A DNA stretch of 64,000 bases from CBDFKF01 sp965248765 (GTDB taxonomy: Bacteria; Pseudomonadota; Alphaproteobacteria; VGEJ01): positions 558,001 through 622,000 of the forward strand of contig CBDFKF010000004.1 in the NCBI GenBank assembly GCA_965248765.1, read 5' to 3'. A program made the position numbers and the translations under genes. The notes beneath the pieces were generated by a model. It saw only the letters and a program-made list of their open reading frames with translations, had not been told where the DNA came from and ran no database searches. This document shows positions 26,363 through 35,617 of the stretch, piece by piece (within the stretch, counting starts at the first letter, position 1; the number at the start of each line of letters is the position of its first letter).

Positions 26363-27958
26363 TTACTTCAGACGCGCAAACTCCTCGATGAACTTGAGGG
26401 TATCGAGGTTGCCCTCCATGCGGTTGATCTCGACGCTGACCTGGTCATGGCGATAAGCGACGATGTCGTTCTTCGTCGCGATGGCGATCATGTTGGCGTT
26501 GTCATCGATCAGCTCGCAGAGACGCTTGAACTGCCCTTCGCGCTTGGCGCCCTGCGGCGTCTCGTGTGCTTGGACCAGGAGATCGCTGATCTCGGGAATG
26601 GTCTCGACGAAGTTCCGGTTCCAGACGACCTTCTCGGGGTCCCACCACGACAGCACCATCACCGGGTCGGAGTAGCCGGCGAAGTAGGACACGGCGAAGT
26701 CGAACTCGGACTTGCCGGAAAACACCGCGTCATACCACTCTGCCTGCAACAGCTGCTTGATCTCCACGTTCATGCCGATCTCGGCCAGGTTCTTCTGCAT
26801 CACCTGGGCGATCAACGGGAAGGCCGGGAACACCGGCGAGGCGATGAGGTCGACGGCGCTACCGTCGTAGCCCGCCTCCTCGAGGAGCGCGCGCGCCTTT
26901 TCGAGGCGTTCGGCTCGCGGTGTGGTGTACGAAGGTAATCCGGCGAGGCAGCTCGCAGCCGACGGAAACACCTGCGGCAGCGGGTAGTCGACCGGGCCGG
27001 TGCCGGCGAGTGCGACTTCCGAGATCTCCTCGCGGTCGAGCGCAAGGTTCATCGCCTGGCGCACGCGTTTGTCCATGAACACGGTGTCGCAACAATCCGT
27101 CGACGAGCCTTCGCTGCCGCGCCCGTTGATGTCGACGCGGTAGTAGTTGGTGGTCTGCTGGACGACGCTCGTGACATTGTCCAACGCACCCAACAGCAGC
27201 AGCGCGTCCGGATTCTCGAAGATCGCGATGTCGGCACGGCCATCCCGCAGGGCCGCGATCCGCGAGTTGTCATCCGGAATGATGAGGATCTTCATCCCAT
27301 CGACGATCGGATAGCCCTTCCGCCAGTAGTGCGGGTTGCGCACCATCGTCCACGATTCGTCTTGAAGGTGCTCTTTGACCATGAAGGGGCCGGAGCCCAG
27401 CATCTCTGCCTTGACATCGAAGGTGCCTTCGTTGAACTCCTTCATCGGCAGGATCGACGTCGTGACCATCGAGACCGCGGCAAGGAACGCCGTGTGCGGT
27501 TTCTCGAGCTCGACCCTCACGGTGTGATCGTCCACAGCAACGATCTCTTTGACCTTGCCGAGCTGCACTGCCCAGAAGGCCGCCGTTTCCGGATCCAGCA
27601 CGCGCTGGAGGCTCCCCACGACATCTGATGCGACTACGGGCCGGCCATTGGAGAAAACTGATTCCTTGCTCAGGTGGAAGATGTAGGTCGTCGGTGTGGG
27701 CTGCTCCCACGAGGTAGCAAGGCCCGGCGCGAAGCTGAAGTCGTCGTTCACTTTCACCAGCTGCTCGTAGATGTGGTAGAGGATGCGCCAGTCGACGCCA
27801 CTGATGCTGGTGTGCGGGTCGAGCGAGATCATCTCGCCGGGCTTGGTGTAGGTGATCGTGCCGCCCTTCATCGTCTCCTGCGCCGAAGCCCCCGGCACGG
27901 CGATCAAAAGCGCGGCGGCCGCGATCCACGCGAGCCGTCCGATACGTGCAAACATCAT
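26363..27958 (-). CDS. Periplasmic solute-binding protein (SBP family 5)
   Basis: The 531-residue protein has a signal peptide ending VPGASAQ and the family 5 layout: GGTITYTKPGEMISLDPHTS, IYEQLVKVNDDFSFAPGLATSWEQPTPTTYIFHL, then VRQAMNLALDREEI and a long C-lobe. Family 5 binds peptides, nickel, opines or other amides. The first of two adjacent ATGs (27958) is preceded by GGAGG at the right spacing. It is the first gene of the operon that ends with the two dimethylformamidase-like genes, so its ligand is probably their substrate (inferred). Confidence 0.92.
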   Translation of the reverse strand: MMFARIGRLAWIAAAALLIAVPGASAQETMKGGTITYTKPGEMISLDPHTSISGVDWRILYHIYEQLVKVNDDFSFAPGLATSWEQPTPTTYIFHLSKESVFSNGRPVVASDVVGSLQRVLDPETAAFWAVQLGKVKEIVAVDDHTVRVELEKPHTAFLAAVSMVTTSILPMKEFNEGTFDVKAEMLGSGPFMVKEHLQDESWTMVRNPHYWRKGYPIVDGMKILIIPDDNSRIAALRDGRADIAIFENPDALLLLGALDNVTSVVQQTTNYYRVDINGRGSEGSSTDCCDTVFMDKRVRQAMNLALDREEISEVALAGTGPVDYPLPQVFPSAASCLAGLPSYTTPRAERLEKARALLEEAGYDGSAVDLIASPVFPAFPLIAQVMQKNLAEIGMNVEIKQLLQAEWYDAVFSGKSEFDFAVSYFAGYSDPVMVLSWWDPEKVVWNRNFVETIPEISDLLVQAHETPQGAKREGQFKRLCELIDDNANMIAIATKNDIVAYRHDQVSVEINRMEGNLDTLKFIEEFARLK

Positions 27959-28115
27959 CGTTTTCCTCCATTGATTGCCCACTGGTGGCGCGATTCGTTA
28001 TGGCCGTCTCGAAGTCTAACCCAGGGAATGAGGCGGACCAAGCTCACGCGGTCGGTTCCGCCCTGCTGCCAGCTGTGAGGCGCGGGCACATCACTGGGAA
28101 TGCTTTTGTGAGCTA

Positions 28116-29296
28116 GTCACGTGAATCTAAAGTTCGTGGCATAAGTTTTGTTCGACCCTGAGGCAGAAGCGCTTGACGGCGGCGAGGATGTAGTCAGCGG
28201 ACTTGCCCACTTGAAGGGCTTGGGGTCTTCGTTGTGCTTTTCGATGAAGGCCCGGATGTCGGCTTCGAGTTGGCGGGTCGAGGTGTGCACGCCACGCTGC
28301 AACTGCTTGCGCGTCAACTCGGCGAACCAGCGTTCGACCTGATTGATCCACGACGCAGAGGTCGGCGTGAAGTGGACATGCCAGTGCGGCCGCCGGGCCA
28401 GCCAGGCCTTGACCGCCGCCGTCTTGTGGGTGGCGTAGTTGTCCATGACGATGTGGATGTCCAGATCGTCAGGCACGCGGGCATCGATCAGCTTCAGGAA
28501 GTCGAGGAACTCCCTGGCCCGGTGGCGCCGGTAGCACTTGCCGATGACGGAGCCGGTGGCGACATCGAGGGCGGCGAACAGCGAGGTGGTGCCGTTGCGC
28601 TTGTAATCGTGGGTGCGCCGCTCGGGCGCGCCCGGCAGCATCGGCAGGACCGGCTGGCTGCGGTCGAGCGCCTGGATCTGGCTTTTCTCGTCGACACAGA
28701 GCACCAGCGCGCGGTCCGGCGGCGACAGATACAGGCCTACGATGTCGCGCACCTTGTCCACGAAGTGCGGATCGCTGGACAGCTTGAACGTCTCCACCCG
28801 ATGAGGCTGCAAGCCGAATGCGCCCCAGATGCGCCAGATCGTCGTGTGGGAAAGTCCGGTCTCGCCGGCCATCGAGCGCAGCGACCAATGGGTCGCGTCT
28901 GCCGGTCTCGTGGCGAGCGTCCGCTCGATCACCTCGGCCACCTTGCTGTCCTCGATGGTCCGCGGGCGCCCCGGCCGGGGGTCGTCCGACAATCCGTCGA
29001 TGCGCTCTCTGACAAAGCGCCGGCGCCACTTGCCCACGGTATGCGCGCTTACGCCGAGCTCAGCCGCCACTGCCTTGTTGCTCAGACCGTCCGCGCAGCG
29101 CAGGATCATGCGGCAGCGATCCGACATCGAGCACGCGACCCGGTGCCGACGAACCTGTGCCTCCAGAAAGGACCGCTCCTCATCGCTCAAAACCAGCGCC
29201 GCCAGCGGCCGGCCCATACCGCGTGCCATCGCAATGACCTCCGTTGTCACACCCCGATGGCCACTATAACTGAAACTTACTTCAGTGCCAGGTGAC
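28116..29296 (-). mobile_element. IS630-family element
   Basis: The 1181-bp element is bounded by TA dinucleotides (28114-28115 and 29297-29298), the IS630 target duplication. Its tips match as GTCACGTG and GTCACCTG; the inner repeat is poorly conserved. It holds one minus-strand transposase gene with a frameshift near the 3' end. It sits between the upstream end of the transporter operon and the P1-peptidase gene. Confidence 0.82.
28117..29229 (-). pseudogene. IS630-family transposase with 3' frameshift
   Basis: The DDE transposase shows the N-terminal HTH (LSNKAVAAELGVSAHTVGKWRRRF), DPRPGRPRTI, LVLCVDEKSQIQALDRSQPVLP (first Asp), HIVMDNYATHKT (second Asp) and FTPTSASWINQVERWFAELTRK (Glu). 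The ATG at 29229 follows GGAGG. Near 28204-28212 the frame breaks: the expected end KSADYILAAVKRFCLRVEQNLCHEL is found in the next frame, while the open frame runs into the inverted repeat. The break removes only the last ~25 residues, after all catalytic residues. Confidence 0.88.
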
Positions 29297-29421
29297 TAGC
29301 GCACACGCGCATGTTCGAGACGGCGCGGCGCGCCCTCAGCCTAGTGGGGGGGTGTTAGGATTTGGATTCCTCATCCCGAGGAGCGGTCCGAAAGGCCGCA
29401 TCTTGAAGGGATCGGGCGGCT

Positions 29422-30377
29422 CTAATCCTTGGGCACGCAGGCTAGCACCGCGTCCCACGCGAGATCGGCGCCGACCTCGCCGAGTGCGATGTTGCCGAGG
29501 CTCGGGTTGTCGACCTCTGGGTCGAGACGGCGAACAGGACGTCGCCATCAAGAGTAGTGTGAAACGGCTGGATCGCCCGCGCCATCGAGGTATGGATCTG
29601 CCGCCCGAGCTGGCGAAGGATGATGCGGTCGAGCCGCTGGTTGGTGACGACGACGGTGAGCGTCGTGTTGCCCGGCGCACCCGCGGCGCCGTAGGCGGCA
29701 TCGATCATCGCGTTCAGATGATGGCGCTCACCGCTCGCATCGCGGTTGCCGCGTACGACTTTGCCGTCGCGATTGACGATCGCTCCCAGCGCGTTGACCA
29801 CGGTGAAGACCGCGATCTTGGTCGGCCCGATCTCGCGAAATGCCCCGCCCTGGCCAGAGCTCTCCGGTGAGTACTGCGGCTGGGCTCGGCCGCGCATGCC
29901 GACCCCCGCCGAACAGCCGGCGCCGCGTTCACCCATGGGGAACGCACCCGGCCGCGCCGCATTCACGGCGGCGCGCCCCAACGCTTTGTCGGGATAGATC
30001 GCGTTGTCGCGCCGCGGGTAGTCGTAGATGATCGCACCGGCAACCAGCGCCAGCTCGTCCCAGGCCGGATCGTGATCGCGGATGGCAAATATCTCCGCGC
30101 TGGCGCCGGCCGTCGCCTCAAGCCCATAGACAGAGCCCCCCGCCAAGCAGATGGCATCGACAAACGGGTAGTGCGCGCCGATGACGCCGATCGCGCCGCC
30201 GCGCATGTCGGTTTCGAGCATCGCCAGCTCGTTAAACCGAAATACCGTGCAGCCGGTCGGCCCGGCCCGGTATTCGGCAACGCCGATGCTCAAGCCGGGA
30301 AAATCGAGGCTCAGCGCTGGGCCATCGCCTGTCGTCGCGATCGAGAGATCGGCCGTATCGTGATCGTTGCTCAGCAT
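29422..30377 (-). pseudogene. P1-family (S58, DmpA-like) aminopeptidase, C-terminal frameshift
   Basis: Members cleave N-terminal amino acids, amides or beta-peptides after self-cleavage. Visible motifs are GLSIGVAEYRAGPTGCTVFRF, MRGGAIG, AICLAGGSVYGLEATAGASAE, KIAVFTVVNALGAIVNRDG and PGNTTLTVVVTNQRL, around the Gly-Asn-Thr-Thr nucleophile region. Near 29514-29522 the frame shifts; the native end VDNPSLGNIALGEVGADLAWDA continues in the next frame to a TAG at 29422. The unshifted open frame runs only to 29442. The start overlaps the end of the ADP-ribosylglycohydrolase gene region (TGAGATG), so the two form an operon. Confidence 0.82.
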
Positions 30378-30378
30378 C

Positions 30379-31437
30379 TCACTCCGCTCCCGCTGCTTGC
30401 TTGATCTCGTGGGCGCGACGAGCGAGCGCGACGAGCGCCTCGTAATCCCACGCACCCTTGTCGTTCAGCGTGCGCGCCAGGCTCTTCGGGATCGCGCCGA
30501 GACCCACCCGTGCCCCGGCGATCGCCCCGGCCATCGCTGCAGTGGTATCGACATCGCCGCCGACCGCGATCGCCGTGCAGATTGTCTCCCAATAGTCGTC
30601 GGGCGAGCGCAGAAAGCTATAGAGGGCCCACAGCACGCTCGGCGTGACGAATGGCGAGATGCCCTCCCACCGCGCGCCACGGTAAATGATCTCCAACAGC
30701 TCGCCGTGGAGCTGATCATCCAACCCGGCGCGGGCGATGACCGGCGCCGCCCGCTCTGGCGCGAATCCGAGCCACACCTTGAGCTTGCGCAGCTCGATGG
30801 CGAAGCCATCATCGTGCACCTTGGCCCAGACGGTGAGCTGATCGACGAACCGATCGCGGTTGAGCTGGCCGTCCTGCGCCGCCAGCGCGACAGCGCCGGC
30901 GATGGCCACGGCACCCGCGGAGCAGCGCGGATCGGCATGGGTTATCCGCCCCTGATCGTGCGCCGCGGCGATCAGCGCCCGCGGATCGTCCGAATACAGC
31001 AGCCCGACCGGACCGGCGCGCATGGCGCTGCCGTTGCCGGCCGATGGTGCGGGCGTACCGGCCTCTTGCCACTCGACGCCGGCGGCAAGCCGCTGCGCGG
31101 CCGCCTCGGTTGAACGGCCCCGCCCGACGATGCGCCCTTCGGCGAAGATCGCCGCGATTCGGTGGGCATAGTCGGCAGGCTCGAACCGACCCTTGGCGAC
31201 ATAGCTTTCGAGGAACTCGCGGGCGAGCTGGGAATCATCACTGTACTGGCCAAAGGCGAAAGGCGCCCTGCCCCCCTCGCCCACTTTCCCACGGCGCAGC
31301 ACATCGTCGACGTAGGCGCGGCAGACGGCCGGCGGCTGCCCTTCGACCACGAAGCCGAGGGCATCGCCGAGGCACTGGCCGATAAGCGATCCGGCCGCTT
31401 GATCTTTACCTGGGCCGCCCACGTCCTTCGCACCCAC
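30379..31437 (-). CDS. ADP-ribosylglycohydrolase family protein (DraG-like)
   Basis: The family removes ADP-ribose from proteins or small molecules using two Mg ions. The ~352-residue core begins GSLIGQCLGDALGFVVEG. It carries the first metal motif as YSDDSQ (normally TDDT), NGSAMR, ITHADPRCSAGAVAIAGAVAL and the C-terminal metal motif GGDVDTTAAMAGAIAGA. The SDDS variant keeps both aspartates. The start is uncertain: a GTG at 31437 fits the domain edge, while the open frame extends upstream to 31614 without family support. It is translationally close to the downstream P1 peptidase gene. Confidence 0.85.
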   Translation of the reverse strand: MGAKDVGGPGKDQAAGSLIGQCLGDALGFVVEGQPPAVCRAYVDDVLRRGKVGEGGRAPFAFGQYSDDSQLAREFLESYVAKGRFEPADYAHRIAAIFAEGRIVGRGRSTEAAAQRLAAGVEWQEAGTPAPSAGNGSAMRAGPVGLLYSDDPRALIAAAHDQGRITHADPRCSAGAVAIAGAVALAAQDGQLNRDRFVDQLTVWAKVHDDGFAIELRKLKVWLGFAPERAAPVIARAGLDDQLHGELLEIIYRGARWEGISPFVTPSVLWALYSFLRSPDDYWETICTAIAVGGDVDTTAAMAGAIAGARVGLGAIPKSLARTLNDKGAWDYEALVALARRAHEIKQAAGAE

Positions 31438-31531
31438 AACCGCTCTGCAACTCTGGCCGGCGCGGATGATGGGACAGGCCGTTGCGGCCCGCAAGCGGGC
31501 GCCGCCGGAATAGAACGGGAATGGGCTGGCG

Positions 31532-31888
31532 TCAGCTGCCGTGGCGCTCGAAGATGGCGTGCACCGCCTGCACCAGCGCGTCGTTCTGCGCCTCAAGCGC
31601 CGTTTCGATCTCACGCTTGAGCGCCGTCAGGTCAGCCTGGTGCTCGGCCTGAAGCTCTCGTCGGATCGCCGCGAGATCCGGCGCCGCGGCCCGTGACTCA
31701 GGGTCAGGCGGAGCCGTGACCTTCGCCAGTAAGTGGCCGTTACCGCCGGTTTCGACCCGCCGGCCGGCGTAGCGCTCGATCCGCTCGCGCGATACGCCGA
31801 CTTGGCGCGCAAGCTCTTCAAGGCTCACCGTGCCGCGGCGCTCGCTGTGCAGCATGGTGTCTCTAACATCGCTCTGGGCGTCGGTCAT
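31532..31888 (-). CDS. Hypothetical protein with HTH-like and coiled-coil regions
   Basis: The 118-residue protein starts MTDAQSDVRDTMLHSERRGTVSLEELARQVGVSRERIERYAGRR, a possible helix-turn-helix (SLEELARQVGVSRERIERY). A proline-rich linker and a C-terminal coiled coil (LTALKREIETALEAQNDALVQAVHAIF) follow. No family is recognised. A longer frame back to 32041 is open, but the ATG at 31888 begins the structured part. It diverges from yjbQ. Confidence 0.5.
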   Translation of the reverse strand: MTDAQSDVRDTMLHSERRGTVSLEELARQVGVSRERIERYAGRRVETGGNGHLLAKVTAPPDPESRAAAPDLAAIRRELQAEHQADLTALKREIETALEAQNDALVQAVHAIFERHGS

Positions 31889-32028
31889 GGTGGCAGTGTG
31901 GGCGGCTAATGGGGCGGCGATAGGGCCGAACTTGGGCAAAATTGTGGCAGCGACCGGCAACTGGCGCGAGTTGCGGATCGTCGCCGCCTCTCCCACTATG
32001 ACGTCGGGTTGCCGTAACCAGCGAGCCG

Positions 32029-32448
32029 ATGAAGCAAGCACAAGACGAGATTTCAGTCGTTCCCGAGCGCCAGGGCTTACACGAGGTGACCGACCGTCTC
32101 GCCGCCTGGATGACTGACCAGTCTATCCGCGACGGCCTGCTCACCGTGTTCATCCGCCATACCTCAGCCTCCCTTCTGATCCAGGAGAATGCCGCTACCG
32201 ACGTCACGCGCGACCTCGAGGCGTTTCTCGCCAAGCTGGTGCCCGAGGATGAGCGGCTGTATCGGCATATAGCCGAGGGCGCCGACGACATGCCCGCCCA
32301 TATCAAGGGTGCGCTGACCCAGACCCACCTGAGCATCCCCATTGGCGAGGGCCGCATGCAGCTCGGCACTTGGCAGGGGGTATACCTGTTCGAGCACCGC
32401 CGCCAGCCGCGCCGCCGCGACCTCGCACTACACCTGATCGGCGACTAA
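32029..32448 (+). CDS. YjbQ family protein (UPF0047)
   Basis: The 139-residue protein has all hallmarks of the UPF0047/YjbQ fold: FIRHTSASLLIQENA, the metal-site sequence GADDMPAHIKGAL, and GTWQGVYLFEHRR at the end. E. coli YjbQ has a weak thiamine-phosphate synthase activity; the main role of the family is unclear. Length is normal. It lies six bases before the polar amino-acid ABC ATPase gene and may be in that transcription unit. Confidence 0.93.
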   Translation: MKQAQDEISVVPERQGLHEVTDRLAAWMTDQSIRDGLLTVFIRHTSASLLIQENAATDVTRDLEAFLAKLVPEDERLYRHIAEGADDMPAHIKGALTQTHLSIPIGEGRMQLGTWQGVYLFEHRRQPRRRDLALHLIGD

Positions 32449-32453
32449 CGGCG

Positions 32454-33272
32454 ATGTCCGTGGAGAGCCCCGCCGAGGGCGCGGTCGTCAAGGGAGAGGC
32501 TGAGGTCGCGCTCCAGGTCGAGGACCTGCACAAGAGCTTCGGCACCCTCGAGGTGCTCAAAGGGCTCTCGCTCACCGCGCACGAACGCGACGTCATCTCC
32601 ATCCTCGGCTCCAGCGGTTCCGGCAAGAGCACCTTCCTGCGCTGCATCAACCTCCTGGAGGTTCCCAACGCCGGGCGCGTGTTCGTGCGCGGCGAGCTGA
32701 TCCGCATGACCACCAACCGCCGCGGCAAGACGGCACCGGCCGATCCGCGCCAGGTCGACCGCATCCGCGCTCGGCTCGGCATGGTGTTTCAGCAGTTCAA
32801 TCTGTGGTCCCACCTGACCGTGCTGGAGAACGTCATCGAGGCGCCGATCCACGTGCTCAAGCTGTCGCGGCCGGAGGCCATCGATCGCGCCCATGCTTTG
32901 CTCGACAAGGTCGGCCTCGACGACAAGCTCGACTACTACCCGGCACATCTTTCGGGTGGGCAGGAGCAGCGGGCGGCGATCGCGCGAGCGCTGGCGATGG
33001 AGCCCGATGTCATGCTGTTCGACGAGCCGACCTCGGCGCTCGATCCTGAGCTCGTCGGTGAGGTGCTGCGAGTCATCCGCGACCTCGCCGAGGAAGGACG
33101 AACGATGCTGATCGTCACCCATGAGATTGGTTTCGCGCGCGAGGTGTCCACGCAGACAGTGTTCCTTCACCAGGGTAAGATTGAGGAGCAAGGGCCGCCC
33201 CACGCGCTGTTCGAAAATCCGCGTTCGGCGCGCCTAAAGCAGTTCTTATCAGGCGATTATGGGAGCGCCTGA
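32454..33272 (+). CDS. Polar amino-acid ABC transporter ATPase (HisP/GlnQ-like)
   Basis: The 272-residue ATPase shows DLHKSFGTLEVLKG, Walker A GSSGSGKST, the HisP-type insertion after CINLLE, Q-loop MVFQQFNLWSHLTVLENVIEAP, signature LSGGQEQRAAIARAL (Glu where Gln is usual) and Walker B VMLFDEPTSALDPELVGEVL with the ITHEIGFARE-type switch (VTHEIGFAREV). The ATG at 32454 starts five bases after the yjbQ stop. It is the first of four clustered transporter genes. Confidence 0.94.
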   Translation: MSVESPAEGAVVKGEAEVALQVEDLHKSFGTLEVLKGLSLTAHERDVISILGSSGSGKSTFLRCINLLEVPNAGRVFVRGELIRMTTNRRGKTAPADPRQVDRIRARLGMVFQQFNLWSHLTVLENVIEAPIHVLKLSRPEAIDRAHALLDKVGLDDKLDYYPAHLSGGQEQRAAIARALAMEPDVMLFDEPTSALDPELVGEVLRVIRDLAEEGRTMLIVTHEIGFAREVSTQTVFLHQGKIEEQGPPHALFENPRSARLKQFLSGDYGSA

Positions 33273-33312
33273 GCGCCGGGCATTCGCCAGGCCAACCAAG
33301 GAGGAGAGCACT

Positions 33313-34089
33313 ATGAAGAAGCTCATACTGATGGCGCTGTCCGTCGCGTTTGTGATGGCGGCCGGCACCGCATCCGCCCAAATGAAGAAGGTGACGCTAG
33401 GCACCGAAGGTGCCTATCCGCCGTTCAACCTGATCGATGAGAACGGCGATCTTCAGGGCTTCGACGTCGACATCGGCAACGCGCTCTGCACCGCGGCGAA
33501 GCTCGACTGCACCTGGGTGGTGCAGGATTGGGACGGGATCATCCCCGGCCTCCTGGCGAAGAAATACGATGCGATCGTCGCCTCGATGTCGATCACCGAG
33601 GAACGCAAGCAGAAGGTTGATTTCACCGGCAAGTACTACAACACGCCGGCCAAGTTCGTGCGCAAGAAAAGCTCGGGCATTGAGATCTCGAAGGCTGGCC
33701 TCGACGGCAAGACGGTGGGCGTGCAGCGGGCCACCATCCACGAGAACTTCCTGCGCGACAACTACGGCGACGTTGTCTCGATCAAGGCCTACGCCACCCA
33801 GGACGAGGCCAATCTTGACTTCAACGCCGGCCGCGTCGATCTTTTGCTGGCCGACTCGGTCGTGTTGATGGAGGGCTTCCTTAACACCCCCGATGGCAAG
33901 GGGGCTGAGTTCGTCGGACCGGAGTTCACCGATCCGCGCTGGTTCGGCGATGGTATCGGCATCGCGGTACGCAAGGGCGAGGGCGATCTCCTGGCAACGC
34001 TGAACCAGGCGATCGACAAGATCCGGTCAGACGGCACCTACCAGAACATCAACGCCAAGTACTTCGACTTCGACGTCTACGGCGATTGA
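33313..34089 (+). CDS. Periplasmic amino-acid binding protein (HisJ/ArgT-like)
   Basis: The 258-residue family 3 binding protein has a signal peptide (LMALSVAFVMAAGTASAQ), then VTLGTEGAYPPFNLIDENGDLQGFDVDIGNALC, WDGIIPGLLAKKYDAIVASMSITEERKQKVDFTGKYY and FGDGIGIAVRKGEGDLL. These are close to the lysine-arginine-ornithine/histidine binders; the exact ligand is not assigned. GGAGGAG precedes the ATG at 33313. The next permease gene starts 73 bases on. Confidence 0.93.
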   Translation: MKKLILMALSVAFVMAAGTASAQMKKVTLGTEGAYPPFNLIDENGDLQGFDVDIGNALCTAAKLDCTWVVQDWDGIIPGLLAKKYDAIVASMSITEERKQKVDFTGKYYNTPAKFVRKKSSGIEISKAGLDGKTVGVQRATIHENFLRDNYGDVVSIKAYATQDEANLDFNAGRVDLLLADSVVLMEGFLNTPDGKGAEFVGPEFTDPRWFGDGIGIAVRKGEGDLLATLNQAIDKIRSDGTYQNINAKYFDFDVYGD

Positions 34090-34162
34090 CACTCTCTCCT
34101 AGTTGAGCGGCAATCCATTGTGGCTGTCGCTATCTTTTTCAATGGGTTAGAGCGCGATTTTA

Positions 34163-34852
34163 ATGCTCGATCTTAAGGGCTACGGCTGGATGCTGTGGCA
34201 AGGTCTTGAGCTCACGATGCTCGTCGGCCTGGGTGCGATGGCGCTCGCCATGGTCATGGGCTTGCTCGGCGCCTGGGGCAAGCTCTCGCGGGCCGGTCTC
34301 GGCCGCGGCATTGCCGGCACCTACACCACCGTGGTCCGCGGGGTGCCTGAGCTTTTGCTCATACTTCTTGTCTACTATGGCGTGCCGACGTTGATCCAGG
34401 ACCTCGCCACCAGCGCCGGCTATGACCTGATCATCGACATTAATCCATTCATTGCCGGCGTCATTACCATCGGCTTCATATACGGCGCCTTCGCGACCGA
34501 GGTCTTCCGCGGTGCGTTACTGGCGTTGCCGCGCGGCCAGATCGAGGCCGCCCGGGCGATGGGGATGGGGTCGCCCCTGACCTTCCGCCGCATCGTCCTG
34601 CCGCAGATGTGGCGCTTCGCCCTGCCCGGCCTCGGCAACGTGTGGTTGGTGTTGATCAAAGCCACCGCGCTGATCTCGGTGATCCAGCTCGAAGAGCTGA
34701 TGCGCAATGCCGATATCGCGGCGCGCGCCACCCACCTGCCGTTCACGTTCTTCTTCGTCGCCTCGCTCCTCTACCTCGGCATCACCGTCGTCTCGATGAT
34801 GATCCAGCACCGCGCCGAGGCGTGGGCCAACCGCGGCGTGCGGCGCGCCTGA
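34163..34852 (+). CDS. Polar amino-acid ABC transporter permease (HisQ-like)
   Basis: The 229-residue inner-membrane permease has about five hydrophobic segments. Its ends are typical for HisQ: GYGWMLWQGLELTMLVGLGAMALAM at the start, VVRGVPELLLILLVYYG, the EAA loop EAARAMGMGSPLTFRRIVLPQ and MIQHRAEAW near the end. It is followed after eight bases by the HisM-like partner. Confidence 0.93.
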   Translation: MLDLKGYGWMLWQGLELTMLVGLGAMALAMVMGLLGAWGKLSRAGLGRGIAGTYTTVVRGVPELLLILLVYYGVPTLIQDLATSAGYDLIIDINPFIAGVITIGFIYGAFATEVFRGALLALPRGQIEAARAMGMGSPLTFRRIVLPQMWRFALPGLGNVWLVLIKATALISVIQLEELMRNADIAARATHLPFTFFFVASLLYLGITVVSMMIQHRAEAWANRGVRRA

Positions 34853-34860
34853 GGCCGGCG

Positions 34861-35583
34861 ATGGACCTGACGATCGTTTGGGAAAGCTTGCCCCGCCTCT
34901 TGGGCGGAGCCGTGCTGACGCTCGAGATCACCGTGCTCAGCGTCTTGATCGGCCTGTGTCTGGCGGTACCCTTCGCGCTCATGCGCCTTGCGCGTAACCC
35001 GTTGGTCCGGCTGCCCGTCTACGGCTACATTTTCTACTTCCGCGGCACCCCGTTGCTGGTACAGCTATTCCTGATCTACTACGGCTCCGGCCAGTTCCAA
35101 CCGTTCCTTGACGAGATCGGCCTTTGGGTCTTCTTCCGCGAGGCCTATTTCTGCGCCGTGCTGACGCTGACCTTGAACACCGCCGCCTACACCGCCGAGA
35201 TCCTGCGTGGCGCGATCCAAGGGGTGCCGCACGGCGAGGTCGAGGCGGCGCGCGCTCTCGGCATGTCGGGACCGCTGCTGTACCGGCGCATTATCCTACC
35301 CAAGGCCTTTCGCCTGGCGCTGCCGGCTTATACCAACGAGGTCGTGTTCCTGCTGCAGGCAACCTCGCTGGTCTCCATCATCACGCTCTTGGACCTGACC
35401 GGGGTCGCCCGCATCATCGTCGCCCGCAGCTTTGAGCCCTACAAGCTCTATATCGCCGCCGGCCTGATGTACCTCGTGGTCACCTACGCCTTCGTCTTCG
35501 TCTCGCGCCGCATCGAACACCGCTTCTCCGCCCACATGCGCGAACGGCCCGCCGGCGAGCTGACCGCCCCCGCCGCCCGGTGA
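34861..35583 (+). CDS. Polar amino-acid ABC transporter permease (HisM-like)
   Basis: The 240-residue partner permease has FYFRGTPLLVQLFLIYYG, the EAA loop EAARALGMSGPLLYRRIILPK and YTNEVVFLLQATSLVSIITLLDLTGVARIIVARS. All are standard for the HisM/ArtM side of a heteromeric polar amino-acid importer. With the ATPase and binding protein just upstream, the complex is complete. nagA follows after 34 bases and may be co-transcribed. Confidence 0.93.
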   Translation: MDLTIVWESLPRLLGGAVLTLEITVLSVLIGLCLAVPFALMRLARNPLVRLPVYGYIFYFRGTPLLVQLFLIYYGSGQFQPFLDEIGLWVFFREAYFCAVLTLTLNTAAYTAEILRGAIQGVPHGEVEAARALGMSGPLLYRRIILPKAFRLALPAYTNEVVFLLQATSLVSIITLLDLTGVARIIVARSFEPYKLYIAAGLMYLVVTYAFVFVSRRIEHRFSAHMRERPAGELTAPAAR

Positions 35584-35617
35584 TCGGCCAGAGAGTGAGG
35601 CACCCATAGGCGCCGCG

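Noticed and set aside
28204..28212. Programmed frameshift in the IS630 transposase
   Set aside because: The shift affects only the last residues, after the catalytic ones, and no slippery heptamer is evident; an indel is more likely.
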